DNA of 64,000 bases from Micromonospora echinospora (lineage in GTDB: Bacteria; Actinomycetota; Actinomycetes; Mycobacteriales; Micromonosporaceae). Under the pieces are notes generated by a model. That model was not told the origin of the DNA. It did not search any database and worked only from the letters and a program-made list of their open reading frames with translations. This document shows positions 26,284 to 34,614 of this stretch, piece after piece. Position 1 is the stretch's first letter; each line of letters begins with the position of its first letter. The stretch spans positions 5,606,001 to 5,670,000 of the forward strand of contig NZ_JACHJC010000001.1 in assembly GCF_014203425.1 (NCBI RefSeq). Reading direction: 5' to 3'. Made by a program: the position numbers and the translations under genes.

Positions 26284-26473
26284 GGGATTCGTCCACTGTT
26301 CACCGGCGGCGGGCGGGCGCGCCGCCCGCCGTTCCCCCGGCCCCGCTTGCCTTCCTCCAGGCAATCGTGGCGCACAGGAAGGCGACGACGTGACCTCCTC
26401 ACCTCTTTCCCGGCGGTCCCTGCTGCGCGGCGGCGCGGCCGGCGGGCTCGGCATCGTGGTGGCCGGCAGTCTG
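26284..26473 (+). repeat. Left copy of a 190-bp direct repeat: duplicated phoX upstream region and 5' end
   Basis: These bases repeat 30805-30991 with a few substitutions and small indels. They carry the same upstream region, ribosome site, GTG start and twin-arginine leader as the phoX pseudogene. The homology stops after codon 28, and the reading frame ends at once (TGA at 26474). Confidence 0.9.
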
Positions 26474-26476
26474 TGA
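26390..26476 (+). pseudogene. Truncated 5' end of a second phoX-like gene
   Basis: The frame from the GTG at 26390 codes for 28 residues with the twin-arginine leader (SRRSLLRGG) seen in the phoX pseudogene at 30911, then meets TGA. The rest of the gene is missing. It is either the relic of a tandem paralogue or the product of a local duplication linked to IS insertion. The sequence differs from its partner at several positions, so the event is not very recent. Confidence 0.75.
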
Positions 26477-26872
26477 TGCTGACGTAACGTGTCTGTGGTG
26501 TAGAGGGGGCCGAAGTGAAACAGGTCTGTCGTTGCCCCGTTGGCGCTTCTCGGCGAGGACGTCTCGCCGCAGGCGGCCGACGCGATCGTCCAAGGCTCCT
26601 GCCCAAGCATGTAGCAGCGGGCTCGGCTGGTGTTGATGGCCGCCGGAGAGTCTGCCGTCTCCCGGGATCGATCGGCGGCCGGGATGGCGCAGACCGCGAT
26701 CGCCCGAAGCTCTCTGTATGAGGCCGTCGGGATTGCCACGCTGACCGGCCTGCCGCGTTCGTGTCGGCCATGGCTGCGGTCATCGTGTCGATGCTTATCC
26801 GCAGCCGTCGGGTCACTCGGTTAGGCATTGGTGGGCGCCTCTGCTCGCGAACCAGGCCTGCCGAGTGATCTC
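26477..26872. other. Unassigned stretch between the phoX relic and IS5 debris
   Basis: About 400 bases of lower G+C content with no convincing gene on either strand. Short frames exist on both strands but carry no recognisable domain, ribosome site or consistent codon bias. It is probably degraded mobile-element DNA. Confidence 0.45.
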
Positions 26873-27180
26873 CAGTGAGCCATTTTCATCCTGCGTAGCG
26901 GTCGGTCTCGACGTGGTGCAGGACGAGGATGGCCTGCACGATCGCGGTCGCTCGGCGTGGGCACCAGCGCAGCTTGACCAGGATTCTCCAGGTCTTGAGT
27001 GTGGCGATCGCGCGTTCGCCGCGGGCGCGGATCTCCGCGTGGGCCCGGTTGACCGTCTTCTGCCGGCGTGACAGCTTCGGCCGGAAGCGGCGCCGCTTGA
27101 ACGGGGTGCGCATCGCTGCCATGGGTGCCTTGATAGCCCTTGTCCGAGAAGGTCATCACGTCGGCGCTGGTCAGGGCGTC
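26873..27180 (-). mobile_element. Truncated IS5-family element (3' part of transposase)
   Basis: The sequence begins with an IS end (CAGTGAGCCATTTTC) almost identical to the end of the complete copy at 29765. It then carries the C-terminal part of the same kind of DDE transposase: TPFKRRRFRPKLSRRQKTVN, GERAIATLKTWRILVKL and AILVLHHVETDRYAG. The frame is shifted after FSDKGYQG. Homology stops abruptly near 27180, where another IS fragment begins. It is non-functional. Confidence 0.85.
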
Positions 27181-27181
27181 C

Positions 27182-27605
27182 AGCCCTACTCAGCGCCTAC
27201 ATGCTCACCCCGATCCGGCACGTCTTCGCCGACCAGGGCTTCACCGGCCGCTTGATCGACTGGACCCGCGACACCCTGCGCACCACGCTGCAGATCGTCC
27301 GCAAACCCGCCGACCAACGCGGCTTCGCTGTCCACCCACGCCGCTGGGTCGCCGAACGCACCCTGGCCTGGCTCACCGCCTGCCGCCGGCTCGCCCGCGA
27401 CTACGAGCGCCAACCTGCCGTCTCCGCAGCCCTCATCCGCTGGGCCGCGATCGCCGGCATGACCCGCCGCATCACCCGCGGCCAACCAGCACGCCGGCAA
27501 GCCCGCCGGACCTTCACCTGGACCCAATCAACCCCATCTCAAACACGCACTCAGGGATCGTGTGCGATCCGAGTCGAGCACCAACGCCGCGGCCGGACGA
27601 CGTAA
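27182..27605 (+). pseudogene. C-terminal fragment of an IS5-type transposase (different element)
   Basis: The frame reads HVFADQGFTGRLIDWTRDTL, QIVRKPADQRGFAVHPRRWV and then VAERTLAWLTACRRLARDYE, the end of a DDE transposase of the IS5/IS4 type with the catalytic Glu in VAERT. The N-terminal half is absent because the fragment abuts the truncated element on its left. No intact terminal repeat was recognised at the right side. Confidence 0.8.
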
Positions 27606-27682
27606 CTCATCCTCAAGGTAATTGGACTGTCGAGCCGCGGCGGTTAGCGGCAGCCACTTGGAAAGTCAATACACCCAACGCC

Positions 27683-27711
27683 TTGCACTCATAGAAGTTG
27701 AACCATATTGT
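27683..27711 (+). promoter_or_regulatory. Sigma-70-type promoter of the small secreted protein gene
   Basis: TTGCAC (27683-27688), a 17-base spacer and TATTGT (27706-27711) form a good vegetative promoter in a locally A+T-rich stretch. The expected start near 27718 would leave a 20-base leader with a GAGGAGGG ribosome site before the ATG at 27739. Confidence 0.6.
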
Positions 27712-27738
27712 TTAGCCACAACAACGAGGAGGGCAAAT

Positions 27739-27993
27739 ATGCGCACACCTTCTGCACTAAGCAGAATCGCCACCGTGACCGCCATGACTGCGGCCGCGAT
27801 CGCCGTTTCGGCATCGCCTGCCCTAGCCGACCATGGCGCCTTCATGACTGTGGGCTACTACACGAAGTATCAATCGCAGGCCTGCACGAGCCATGCGGCA
27901 CAGCTAAACCTGAACCCCTTCGATGACTGGTCCGAAGCGTCATGCCACCCCATGTCGGACGGTAGGATCGCGCTCGTCGCGAAGCACAGCTAG
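27739..27993 (+). CDS. Small secreted protein of unknown function
   Basis: The 84-residue product has a clear Sec signal peptide (residues 1-31, ending SPALADHG) and a mature part of about 54 residues with two cysteines (QACTSH and EASCHP) that could form one disulfide. No family is recognised. The gene has its own promoter (27683-27711), a GAGGAGGG ribosome site 7 bases before the ATG, and a perfect 13-bp stem terminator right after the stop, so it looks intact and expressed. It is surrounded by IS fragments and has lower G+C than the flanking chromosome, both signs of horizontal acquisition. Confidence 0.72.
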   Translation: MRTPSALSRIATVTAMTAAAIAVSASPALADHGAFMTVGYYTKYQSQACTSHAAQLNLNPFDDWSEASCHPMSDGRIALVAKHS

Positions 27994-28371
27994 CCGTAAG
28001 CTCGTGGAGGGAGGACGAGCCTGGCACGTCTCCCTCCACGAGTGACCGATACAGTGGCGCAAACGGAGGCTCGAGCGGCGCTCATCGCAAAACAACAATT
28101 CCTCCGCACAAGGCCCGGAGAAATCCACCTCAACATTACGCGCGGCACCGCCTCCGCCAGGCCAGGCCAGGCCAGGTACAGTTCTTCGGGAACTGCAATA
28201 TCGCTTCCATTCCCCATCGAGGCCGAAGCTCGCCCTGGAAATTCCGGCAGCGACCCCCTGAAACCTGTTAATGCCACCACTTTCCTGGGTATCATATACG
28301 ACTGGCACACTCTTGGCAGAACTGCAGGCCAGGAAACTCAACAACGAACATCCACTGGCGGCCACTACAGC
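27994..28371. other. Stretch after the secreted-protein gene, no gene supported
   Basis: After the terminator hairpin these bases hold no convincing gene. One open frame begins with a GTG at 28042, inside the terminator stem, and lacks a ribosome site. A short pentamer repeat (GCCAG four times, 28156-28175) is present. The stretch is interrupted on the right by the IS701 element. Confidence 0.5.
28001..28042 (+). terminator. Terminator of the small secreted protein gene
   Basis: A perfect 13-bp stem (CTCGTGGAGGGAG with CTCCCTCCACGAG) and a 16-base loop begins 7 bases after the TAG stop. There is no T-run. Its position fits a terminator. Confidence 0.65.
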
Positions 28372-29633
28372 CTAATACTCCAGCCGCACCTGACGAAGCC
28401 GGAGTCTTCGCTGGTAGTGGGCTCTTTTGGCGCGATACTGGTGTCGGCGTCGCCATCGTGACCATCGATGGAAGTGGTCGAAGGGTCGGATGGCGGTGAT
28501 CAGGTGTGCCAGGAGACGGCGGACCTCGCCGAGGGTGAGCGGAGTGAGGCCGTCATCGGATTCAGTGCCCCCTTTTTGGCCTGCGCGGCGGTGACGGCGA
28601 GGTAGGCGTGGGCGCACAGAACGAGCGTTATGCGACGGTACCAGGCGTCGTACCGACGCACCTGGTAGTGGTCCAGGCCGACCTCGTTCTTGGCGGTCTG
28701 GAAGCACTCCTCGACCGCCCACCGGGTCCCGGCGATCCGGATCAGATCCTCGTCGAGGGTCTCACTCGCGTAGAGTCGTGGCCCTTTGGCGCCGTCGCCG
28801 CAGCTGCGGCGCTTCCATGCCAGGGCGGGCGCGTTGGCGGCCAGGACGTCGGGACGGGAACTGCCCGCTGCAGTGGGGACCCGCTGGTGGCGGGGCACGG
28901 CCAGGACTCAACCAATGCGCTGCTGCTGCAGCCAGGCCCGGAACTTGGAGTCCTGTCCGTATGCCTCGTCGGCGGTGACCCACCTCGCCGGCAGGCCGGC
29001 GGTAATAGCGCGTTCGAGCATCCGCAGGCCCAGCGCGGGCTTCGTGGCAAACCCGAGGGTCGTCTCGATGCCGGCTCCGACACAGCTGGCAGGGTCGTCG
29101 CACCAGCCGCGGGGCAGATACAACTCCCGGTCGATCAGCGTGCGCCCGACCGGGCTGGCATAGGCAAGGAACACCCCGAGCTGGCAGTTCTCCGTCCGCC
29201 CGGCCGTGCCCGAGTACTGACGCTGCACGCCCGCCGATTTCACGCCCTTCTTCAGGAAGCCGGTCTCGTCGACGATCAGCACCCCGTCGTCGTGTCCGAG
29301 GTGCTCGGACACGTAGGCAAACAGGTCGTCGCGGACCGCGTCCGGGTCCCACGCTGACCGGTTGAGCAGCCGCTGCATCCGGTCCGGCGTCGCATCACCG
29401 GCGGCCTCAGCCAAGGTCCAGCCGTTCTTGGCCGCCAGAGGTGACAATAACCCCACCAGGTAAGTCAGCGCCTGCCGGCGCGGCTCTGCGCGCCCGAAGC
29501 GGTGCGCGAACCGCGCCAACAGATCATCCAGACCCGCCCGCCAGCCCACGATTTCATCGATCAACACAAGCCCGAGAGCCTGCCCGCCCACTGAACGACC
29601 ACAACAGACAGAGAGTGCGATCGACTGATCCAT
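28372..29633 (-). pseudogene. IS701 transposase, inactivated
   Basis: The gene starts at ATG 29633 and shows the IS701 DDE core: GVLIVDETGFLKKG, WVTADEAYGQDSKFRAWL and RWAVEECFQTAKNEVGLDHY. An in-frame TGA interrupts it at 28908-28910, after QQQRIG, where the next residues continue in the same frame as VLAVPR. Further on a frameshift lies in the run A5G5 (28568-28577 on the minus strand), after which the normal C-terminus (TLGEVRRLLAHLI) resumes in another frame and ends at 28372, inside the left target duplication. Two lesions mean no functional enzyme. Confidence 0.88.
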
Positions 29634-29739
29634 CGCCCGAATAGCATCGACACGCGCAGCTACACGGACGACGCCACCCACGCGCCGATCATCTCGATGA
29701 GCTGCCGAAAATCTAAATCATGAAAGTGCGGCTGGAGTA
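28376..29739 (-). mobile_element. IS701-family insertion sequence with CTAA target duplication
   Basis: The 1364-bp element has matching ends: TACTCCAGCCGCAC on the left and its reverse complement on the right. The 4-base direct repeat CTAA lies immediately outside (28372-28375 and 29740-29743), which fits the YTAR target preference of IS701 elements. It carries one transposase gene on the minus strand, now inactivated. Confidence 0.9.
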
Positions 29740-29764
29740 CTAAGCAGTACCTCGAAGCGCATTT

Positions 29765-30687
29765 CAGTGAGCGTTTTTCATCCTGCGTAGCGGTTGGCTT
29801 CGACGTGGTGCAGGACGAGGATGGCCTGCACGATCGCGGTCGCGCGGCGCGGGCAGCAGCGCAGTTTGGCCAGGACCTTCCAGGATTTGAGGGTGGCGAT
29901 CGCGCGCTCGCCGCAGGCGCGGATCCTTGCGTGGGCCCGGTTGCCTGGCTTCTGCCGGCGTGACAGCTTCGGCCGGAATCGGCGCCGTTTGAACGGGGTA
30001 CGCACGCTGCCACGAGCCCCTTGATAACCCTTGTCGGCGAAGGTCATCACGTCGGCGCTGGTCAAGGCGTCGATGATGCCGTGGGTGCGGGCGGCGGTCA
30101 GGTCGTGGGTCGAGCCGGGCAGCGCGGCCGAGGCCCAGACGAGCCGCCCGACCACATCCGCGATGACCTGGACGTTCACCCCGTGACGCTTGTGCTTGCC
30201 GCAGTAGTACGGCTTCTGGTCAGCGACCCGGTCGATCGGGATCAGCGTGCCGTCCAGGATCGCGTACGCCAGCAACCGGATGCGCCGCATCGCGGTGTCC
30301 AGGTCGTCGGCGGCCGAGCTGAGCAGGGCGATTGCTTCTGGACGTAGCGCCAGGCGGTGGAGATCCCGATGTCGAAGCCGGCGGCGAGGCGGGTGTAGGT
30401 GTCGCCATTGCGCAGGTGGGCCAGGACCAGCAGAGCCTGATGGCCGGGGTTCAGTCGCCGCCATCGGGATCTGCGCTGCTGGCGGTAGCTGCGGATGCGG
30501 TCGGCGAGGTGGTTCAAGGTCCGGCTGGACAACGGAATCGCGGCAGGGTAGGACAGCATGGCGAGGCTCCCGGTCGGGGCATCGGGTTTTGGTCGATTTG
30601 CTGTCCTACCTGGAGCCTCACCCTCATCGCTCGACACCCCCTGCCAACCCGGGCTGACCTGCAAGATCAGGTTGGAAAAGGCTCATT
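29765..30687 (-). mobile_element. IS5-family insertion sequence, near full length
   Basis: Imperfect terminal inverted repeats are CAGTGAGCGTTTTTC at 29765 and CAATGAGCCTTTTCC read inward from 30687. Between them lies one transposase gene on the minus strand. The element is a relative of the truncated copy at 26873-27180. No clear target duplication is visible at its ends. Confidence 0.82.
29778..30559 (-). pseudogene. IS5-family transposase with a single-base frameshift
   Basis: The ATG at 30559 opens MLSYPAAIPLSSRTLNHLAD and an N-terminal helix-turn-helix (RLAAGFDIGISTAWRYVQ). The catalytic part continues in another frame: LDGTLIPIDRVADQKPYYCG, DVMTFADKGYQGARG and ERAIATLKSWKVL. The break is at about 30336-30338, where the sequence reads CCAGAAGC in place of the expected CCAGGAAGC, a one-base loss. 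No typical slippery heptamer was seen at the break, so I treat it as a mutation. Confidence 0.82.
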
Positions 30688-30804
30688 GGTGACGATCTGC
30701 TGCCAGACCCCGGCCCGCTGCCGACCTCGGAACAGTGCACAGATCGCTTGCAGGAGGCCGCATTGCATTGGCACATCCCGTCACGATACGCCGACCGCCA
30801 TCCC

Positions 30805-30991
30805 GGGATTCGTCCACTGTTCACCCGGCGGCGGACCGGCGCGCCGCCCGCCGTTCCCCCGGCCCCGCTTGCCTTCCTCCAGGCAATCGTGCGCACAGGA
30901 AGGCGACGACGTGACCTCACCTCTTCCCCGGCGGTCCCTGCTGCGCGGCGGCGTGGCCGGCGGGCTCGGCATCGTGGTGGCCGGCAGCCTG
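30805..30991 (+). repeat. Right copy of the phoX 5' direct repeat
   Basis: This is the partner of 26284-26473. It includes the upstream region, an AGGAAGG ribosome site and the first 27 codons of the phoX pseudogene. The two copies bracket the whole block of IS elements. Confidence 0.9.
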
Positions 30992-32320
30992 GAGGCGATC
31001 GCCGGCCCGGCCGCGGCCCGGCCCGCGTGCCGTCCCGCCGTCGGCTACGGCGACCTGGTGCCGGACCCGGCCGGCCTGCTGGCGCTGCCGCCCGGTTTCT
31101 CGTACACGGTGGTCGCGCAGGCGGGCGCGACGCTGCTGGAGTCCGGGCAGCCCACCCCCAGCGACGCCGACGGCACCGGCTGCTTCCGCGGCCCGCGCGG
31201 CTCGGTGCTGGTGAACAACCACGAGATCGGCGGCGACGAGCCGTACCCGGTGCCGGCGCTGGCAGGTCTCACCTACGACCCGGGCGCCCGCGGCGGCACC
31301 ACCACCATCGAGGTGGACCGGCACGGGCGGCGGCTGCGCGAGTACGTCAGCGTGGCCGGCACGCACAACAACTGCGCCGGTGGCATCACCCCGTGGGGCA
31401 CGTGGCTGACCTGCTAGGAGACCGAGCAGCGGGCCGGTGGTCGGTATCTGAAGGACCACGGGTACGTCTTCGAGGTCGACCCGCACGACCGGTCCGCCAA
31501 CACCGACCCGGTGCCGCTGACGTTCCTCGGGCGCTACTCGCACGAGGCGGTCGCGGTCGACCCGTACACGCACTCGATCTACCTGACCGAGGACGCGAGC
31601 GGGCCCAACGGCCTGTACTTCCGGTGGACGCCGCCGCCCGGCTTCCGGGCCGGCAAGGGCGCGCTGCGGGCGCTCGCCCAGTGACCCGACGGCGGCACCG
31701 CCGGCAGCCTCGCGGCGATGCGCTGCCTGCGCGGCGACGGCCACGTGGCCGACCTGTCCGAGGCCACCACGCCCGGCACCCGCTACCGGGTGGAGTGGGT
31801 CGAGGTACCCGACCGCGACGCCCGCACCGTGTCCGTACGCAAGCAGTTCACCGACGCGGAGGTGACCCGCAGCCGCAAGCTGGAGGGCGCGTGGTGGGGC
31901 GACGGCGGCGCGTACTTCGTGGCCAGCTACGCCCGGCACGACGACGGCAGCGCCAACGAGCACGACGGGCAGGTGTGGTTCTACGACCCGCGCCGGCAGA
32001 CCGTCACGTTGAAGACCATCTTCGGGGTGAACACCGACCCGGAGGCCGACAACGGCAACTACGACGGGCCGGACAACATCACCGTGTCGCCGTACGGCGG
32101 GGTGATCCTGGCCGAGGACGGCGAGGGCGTGTCGCACCTGGTCGGCGTCACCGAGCAGGGCAAGGCGTATCCGCTGGCTCGCAACGAGCTGAACGACAGC
32201 GAGTTCACCGGGCCGACGTTCAGCGCGGACGGGAGGACGTTGTTCGCCAACATCCAGTCGCCGGGGTACGTGTTCGCGATCAGCGGGCCGTGGGGGCGGC
32301 CGGGCAACGGGCACCGCTGA
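30911..32320 (+). pseudogene. PhoX-type (DUF839) alkaline phosphatase with two nonsense codons
   Basis: PhoX enzymes are Tat-exported phosphatases with an Fe-Ca cofactor. The frame from GTG 30911 starts with a twin-arginine leader (PRRSLLRGG), then LLALPPGFSYTVVAQAG, SVLVNNHEIGGDE, GTHNNCAGGITPWGTWLTC. It is interrupted by TAG at 31415-31417, directly after the conserved Cys, where the family usually has Glu-Glu-Thr. A second stop, TGA at 31682-31684, follows. Everything after both stops remains in the same frame and keeps family motifs (EDASGPNGLYFRW, DGPDNITVSPYGGVILAEDG). The gene is recently inactivated. It is followed by a hairpin at 32333. Confidence 0.87.
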
Positions 32321-32332
32321 CGGGACGGTGAG

Positions 32333-32366
32333 CGGCCGGCGGTTCTCGCTCGGGAGCCGCCGGCCG
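32333..32366 (+). terminator. Hairpin after the phoX pseudogene
   Basis: A 10-bp perfect stem (CGGCCGGCGG with CCGCCGGCCG) and a 14-base loop follows the phoX stop by 12 bases. It is probably the original phoX terminator. Confidence 0.55.
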
Positions 32367-32476
32367 GGCAGTGCCGGTATGCGGCGGACGTCCCATTCGA
32401 CACAGCTCCGCGGGTCGCCTGGCCAGGCGCATCATCGGTACGCTCTGAGCAGGGCCGAAGAAGGAGGTGTCCCCCG

Positions 32477-33064
32477 ATGGCCAACGCACACGACGTTGCC
32501 GCGGCAGTGCTCGCCGAGGTCGGCCGCGTCACGGCGATGAAGCTGGAGAAGCTCGTCTACTACTGCCAGGGGTGGCACCTGGCCCGCACCGGAGCACCGC
32601 TGTTCGCCGAGCCGATCGAGGCCTGGCGGGAAGGCCCTGTCGTTCCCCTGCTCTACCGGCAGCACCGCCAGCAGCTCTACGTGTCGGATTGGCCGCTCGG
32701 GGATGCCTCCCGGCTCACGGACGCCCAGCTCGGCTGTATCCGCTGGGTCACCCGCGAGTACGGAAAATTCTCGGCGGCCGAGTTGTCTACCATGACGCAC
32801 AACGAGCTGCCCTGGCGAGCTGCTCGGGGGGCACTGCCCGAGTCCGCCAGTTCCTCCGAACCTCTCGACACCGACCTGATGCGGACCTACTACGCGAGGC
32901 AGATGGCGAGCACAGAAACGGCTGTCGCCCTGGCCACTGCGAACGCCGCGATCGAGGGCGAGGAGTTCGACGAGGAGTGGCAGGAGCGCCTTCGCGACGT
33001 GGCCTCGGGTCTGGTGAGCGCTGAGGATCTGATCGCCGAAGAGATCGCCCGCCTGCGCGGATGA
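32477..33064 (+). CDS. Panacea-domain (DUF4065/SocA-like) antitoxin
   Basis: The 195-residue protein opens with the Panacea/DUF4065 pattern KLEKLVYYCQGWHLARTGAPLF followed by EPIEAWREGPVVPLLY. This domain is established as an antitoxin able to neutralise many different toxins and is also found in the proteolysis adaptor SocA. Here the gene is followed, with an ATGA overlap, by a Fic-domain gene, which supports the antitoxin role. A near-perfect AAGGAGGT ribosome site precedes the ATG, consistent with high antitoxin expression. The C-terminal 60 residues are acidic and helical and could wrap the partner. It lies at the edge of the IS island. Confidence 0.88.
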   Translation: MANAHDVAAAVLAEVGRVTAMKLEKLVYYCQGWHLARTGAPLFAEPIEAWREGPVVPLLYRQHRQQLYVSDWPLGDASRLTDAQLGCIRWVTREYGKFSAAELSTMTHNELPWRAARGALPESASSSEPLDTDLMRTYYARQMASTETAVALATANAAIEGEEFDEEWQERLRDVASGLVSAEDLIAEEIARLRG

Positions 33065-33642
33065 CCGATCCGTACTGCTGGCCGGGTACGGATTGCCTGG
33101 CCAACAAGTTGGGCCTGAGGGATGCCGCCGCCCTACGCGACGCCGAGTTTCGCCTCGTCTCGATCCGGGACGTGCAGGCCGCTCGGACCATCATCCCTGG
33201 CAACTACGGTTTGGGTCACCTCCAGGCGTTCCACCGCCATCTCTTCGGTGACCTGTATAAGTGGGCGGGTCAGACCCGTACGGTCGACATCAGCAAGCCC
33301 GGGGCCCGTTTCTGCCACTGGCGGTTCATCGACGACCAGGTGAGTACCGTCCTCACCGGACTGTCCGAGGACGGTTTCCTGCTCGGGTTGAGGCGCGAGG
33401 CGTTCGTCGAGTCACTCGCCCACTACTACGGGGAGCTGAACGTCTGCCATCCGTTCCGGGAGGGCAACGGACGGACCCTGCGCGCCTTCCTGCGCCAGCT
33501 CGGCGCCGCGGCCGGCTACCTGCTCGACTGGTCGGAACTCGATGCGGCGGACAACATCGCCGCATGCGTCCAGCACCTGAACACCGGCGAGACGGACCTC
33601 CTGACGGCAGCGCTCGATCCGGTCGTCCGGCGGATCAGCTGA
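33061..33642 (+). CDS. Fic-domain toxin (probable protein AMPylator)
   Basis: The 193-residue protein carries the Fic active site HPFREGNGRTLRAF (catalytic His, acidic residue and the GNGR anion hole) at about residues 130-143. Upstream is NYGLGHLQAFHRHLFGDLYKWAGQTRTVD, the usual Fic/Doc N-terminal core. Fic enzymes transfer AMP or other nucleotidyl groups to target proteins, often type II topoisomerases when they act as toxins. No clear (S/T)xxxE(G/N) inhibitory motif was found here or in the neighbour, so inhibition by the Panacea protein may work differently. The ATG overlaps the antitoxin stop by 4 bases. Confidence 0.9.
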   Translation: MTDPYCWPGTDCLANKLGLRDAAALRDAEFRLVSIRDVQAARTIIPGNYGLGHLQAFHRHLFGDLYKWAGQTRTVDISKPGARFCHWRFIDDQVSTVLTGLSEDGFLLGLRREAFVESLAHYYGELNVCHPFREGNGRTLRAFLRQLGAAAGYLLDWSELDAADNIAACVQHLNTGETDLLTAALDPVVRRIS

Positions 33643-33755
33643 GCCACGCTCCTCAGTCATGGATCATGGAGGGATACGGCCGCGCCCGCCACTTCCTCCC
33701 GCGCGGAGCAGCCCTTGATGCGTTACGTCGACAGATTGCCGGGCGACGAGACGTA

Positions 33756-34337
33756 TCAGGTCACGCCGGCCGGCGGGCGCAGGCCGTCCAGCGCGATGGC
33801 CAGGACGCGGTCGCGCTGCGCCGGGTCCGGGAACTGGTACGCGGCCAGCCCGCTGATCAGCCGGATCACGTCGTCGAACCCGGCGTCCGGCCGGGCGGCC
33901 CCGGCCTCCTGGGCACGGCGCAGCAGCGGCTCGCCGGTCGCGTAGATCTCGGTGCGGCAGCTGCGGAAGACCTCGGAGTCGTGCACCAGTTCCTCGGCCA
34001 GCGCCCGCTTGGTGGCCACGTAGGCGACGAACCGGTGCAGCCAGCCGACCAGGGCGTCCCACGGCGGCTCGTCGGCCAGGTCGGCGGCGGAGGCGCTGAG
34101 CGCACGCACCTCCTCGACGTAGACCGCCTCGAACAGGTCCCGCCGGTGGGGGAAGTTGCGGTAGAGCGTGCCGATGCCCACGCCGGCCCGGCGGGCGATC
34201 TCCTCCAGCGACGCGCCCGCGCCGTGCTCGCCGAAGACCTCGCGGGCGGCGGCGATGAGCGCGTCGTAGTTGCGGCGGGCGTCGGCCCGCTTCGGGCGGC
34301 GGGAGAAGACCTCACCGGGCACGTCGGCGTCGGTCAT
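33756..34337 (-). CDS. TetR family repressor of the adjacent MFS pump
   Basis: The 193-residue regulator has the TetR N-terminal helix-turn-helix (LIAAAREVFGEHGAGASLEE, then VGIGTLYRNFPHRRDLFEAV) and a variable helical ligand domain. The ATG at 34337 is preferred over a longer frame that would enter the operator region. It is divergent from an EmrB/QacA-type exporter over 277 bases containing three related dyads, the standard layout for a drug-efflux repressor. The ligand is unknown. Confidence 0.92.
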   Translation of the reverse strand: MTDADVPGEVFSRRPKRADARRNYDALIAAAREVFGEHGAGASLEEIARRAGVGIGTLYRNFPHRRDLFEAVYVEEVRALSASAADLADEPPWDALVGWLHRFVAYVATKRALAEELVHDSEVFRSCRTEIYATGEPLLRRAQEAGAARPDAGFDDVIRLISGLAAYQFPDPAQRDRVLAIALDGLRPPAGVT

Positions 34338-34365
34338 GACGCGCGCCACCCCTCTCCGTCTTGCA

Positions 34366-34434
34366 ACCGGAGGCAACCCTCCGCTAGGTTAATGGAGGCG
34401 CGCCTCCGGTTACTGACCGGAGCCACCCCTCCGG
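34366..34434. promoter_or_regulatory. Three CCGGAG/CTCCGG dyads, candidate TetR operator
   Basis: Two copies of an imperfect dyad (ACCGGAGGCAACCCTCCG at 34366-34383 and ACCGGAGCCACCCCTCCGG at 34416-34434) flank a perfect 14-bp palindrome GGAGGCGCGCCTCC (34394-34407). All three share the half-site GGAG/CTCC. The block lies between the divergent tetR and MFS genes, where a repressor would control both. Confidence 0.6.
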
Positions 34435-34614
34435 ATAGCTTACTCCGGACTTCCGGCCGCCCGTCCGGCCACGCGATCCTCGCGCCCCGACACGAACCCG
34501 GGGAGGTCCCACCATGCCCGCCGACCGCTGAGCACCCGCGCCACCCGGCCGCCACCGCCGCACGACCGCGCGAGCGGCCACCAGTCTCGTACCGAGAACG
34601 GGGAGTCCTCCCAC

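Noticed and set aside
28156..28175. GCCAG pentamer repeat as a CRISPR-like array.
   Set aside because: Units are contiguous, 5 bases long and without spacers. No CRISPR array or cas gene was seen in the window.
28042..28461. A 139-codon open frame starting with GTG.
   Set aside because: Its start lies inside the terminator stem of the secreted-protein gene, no ribosome site precedes it, and its end runs into the IS701 element. No domain is seen.
30300..30360. Programmed frameshifting in the IS5 transposase.
   Set aside because: The break is best explained by one missing G (CCAGAAGC for CCAGGAAGC) and there is no slippery heptamer.
31415..31684. Possible recoding of TAG or TGA in phoX (pyrrolysine or selenocysteine).
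   Set aside because: Two different stop codons occur, no SECIS-like element or pyl genes are seen, and decay next to IS elements is the simpler explanation.
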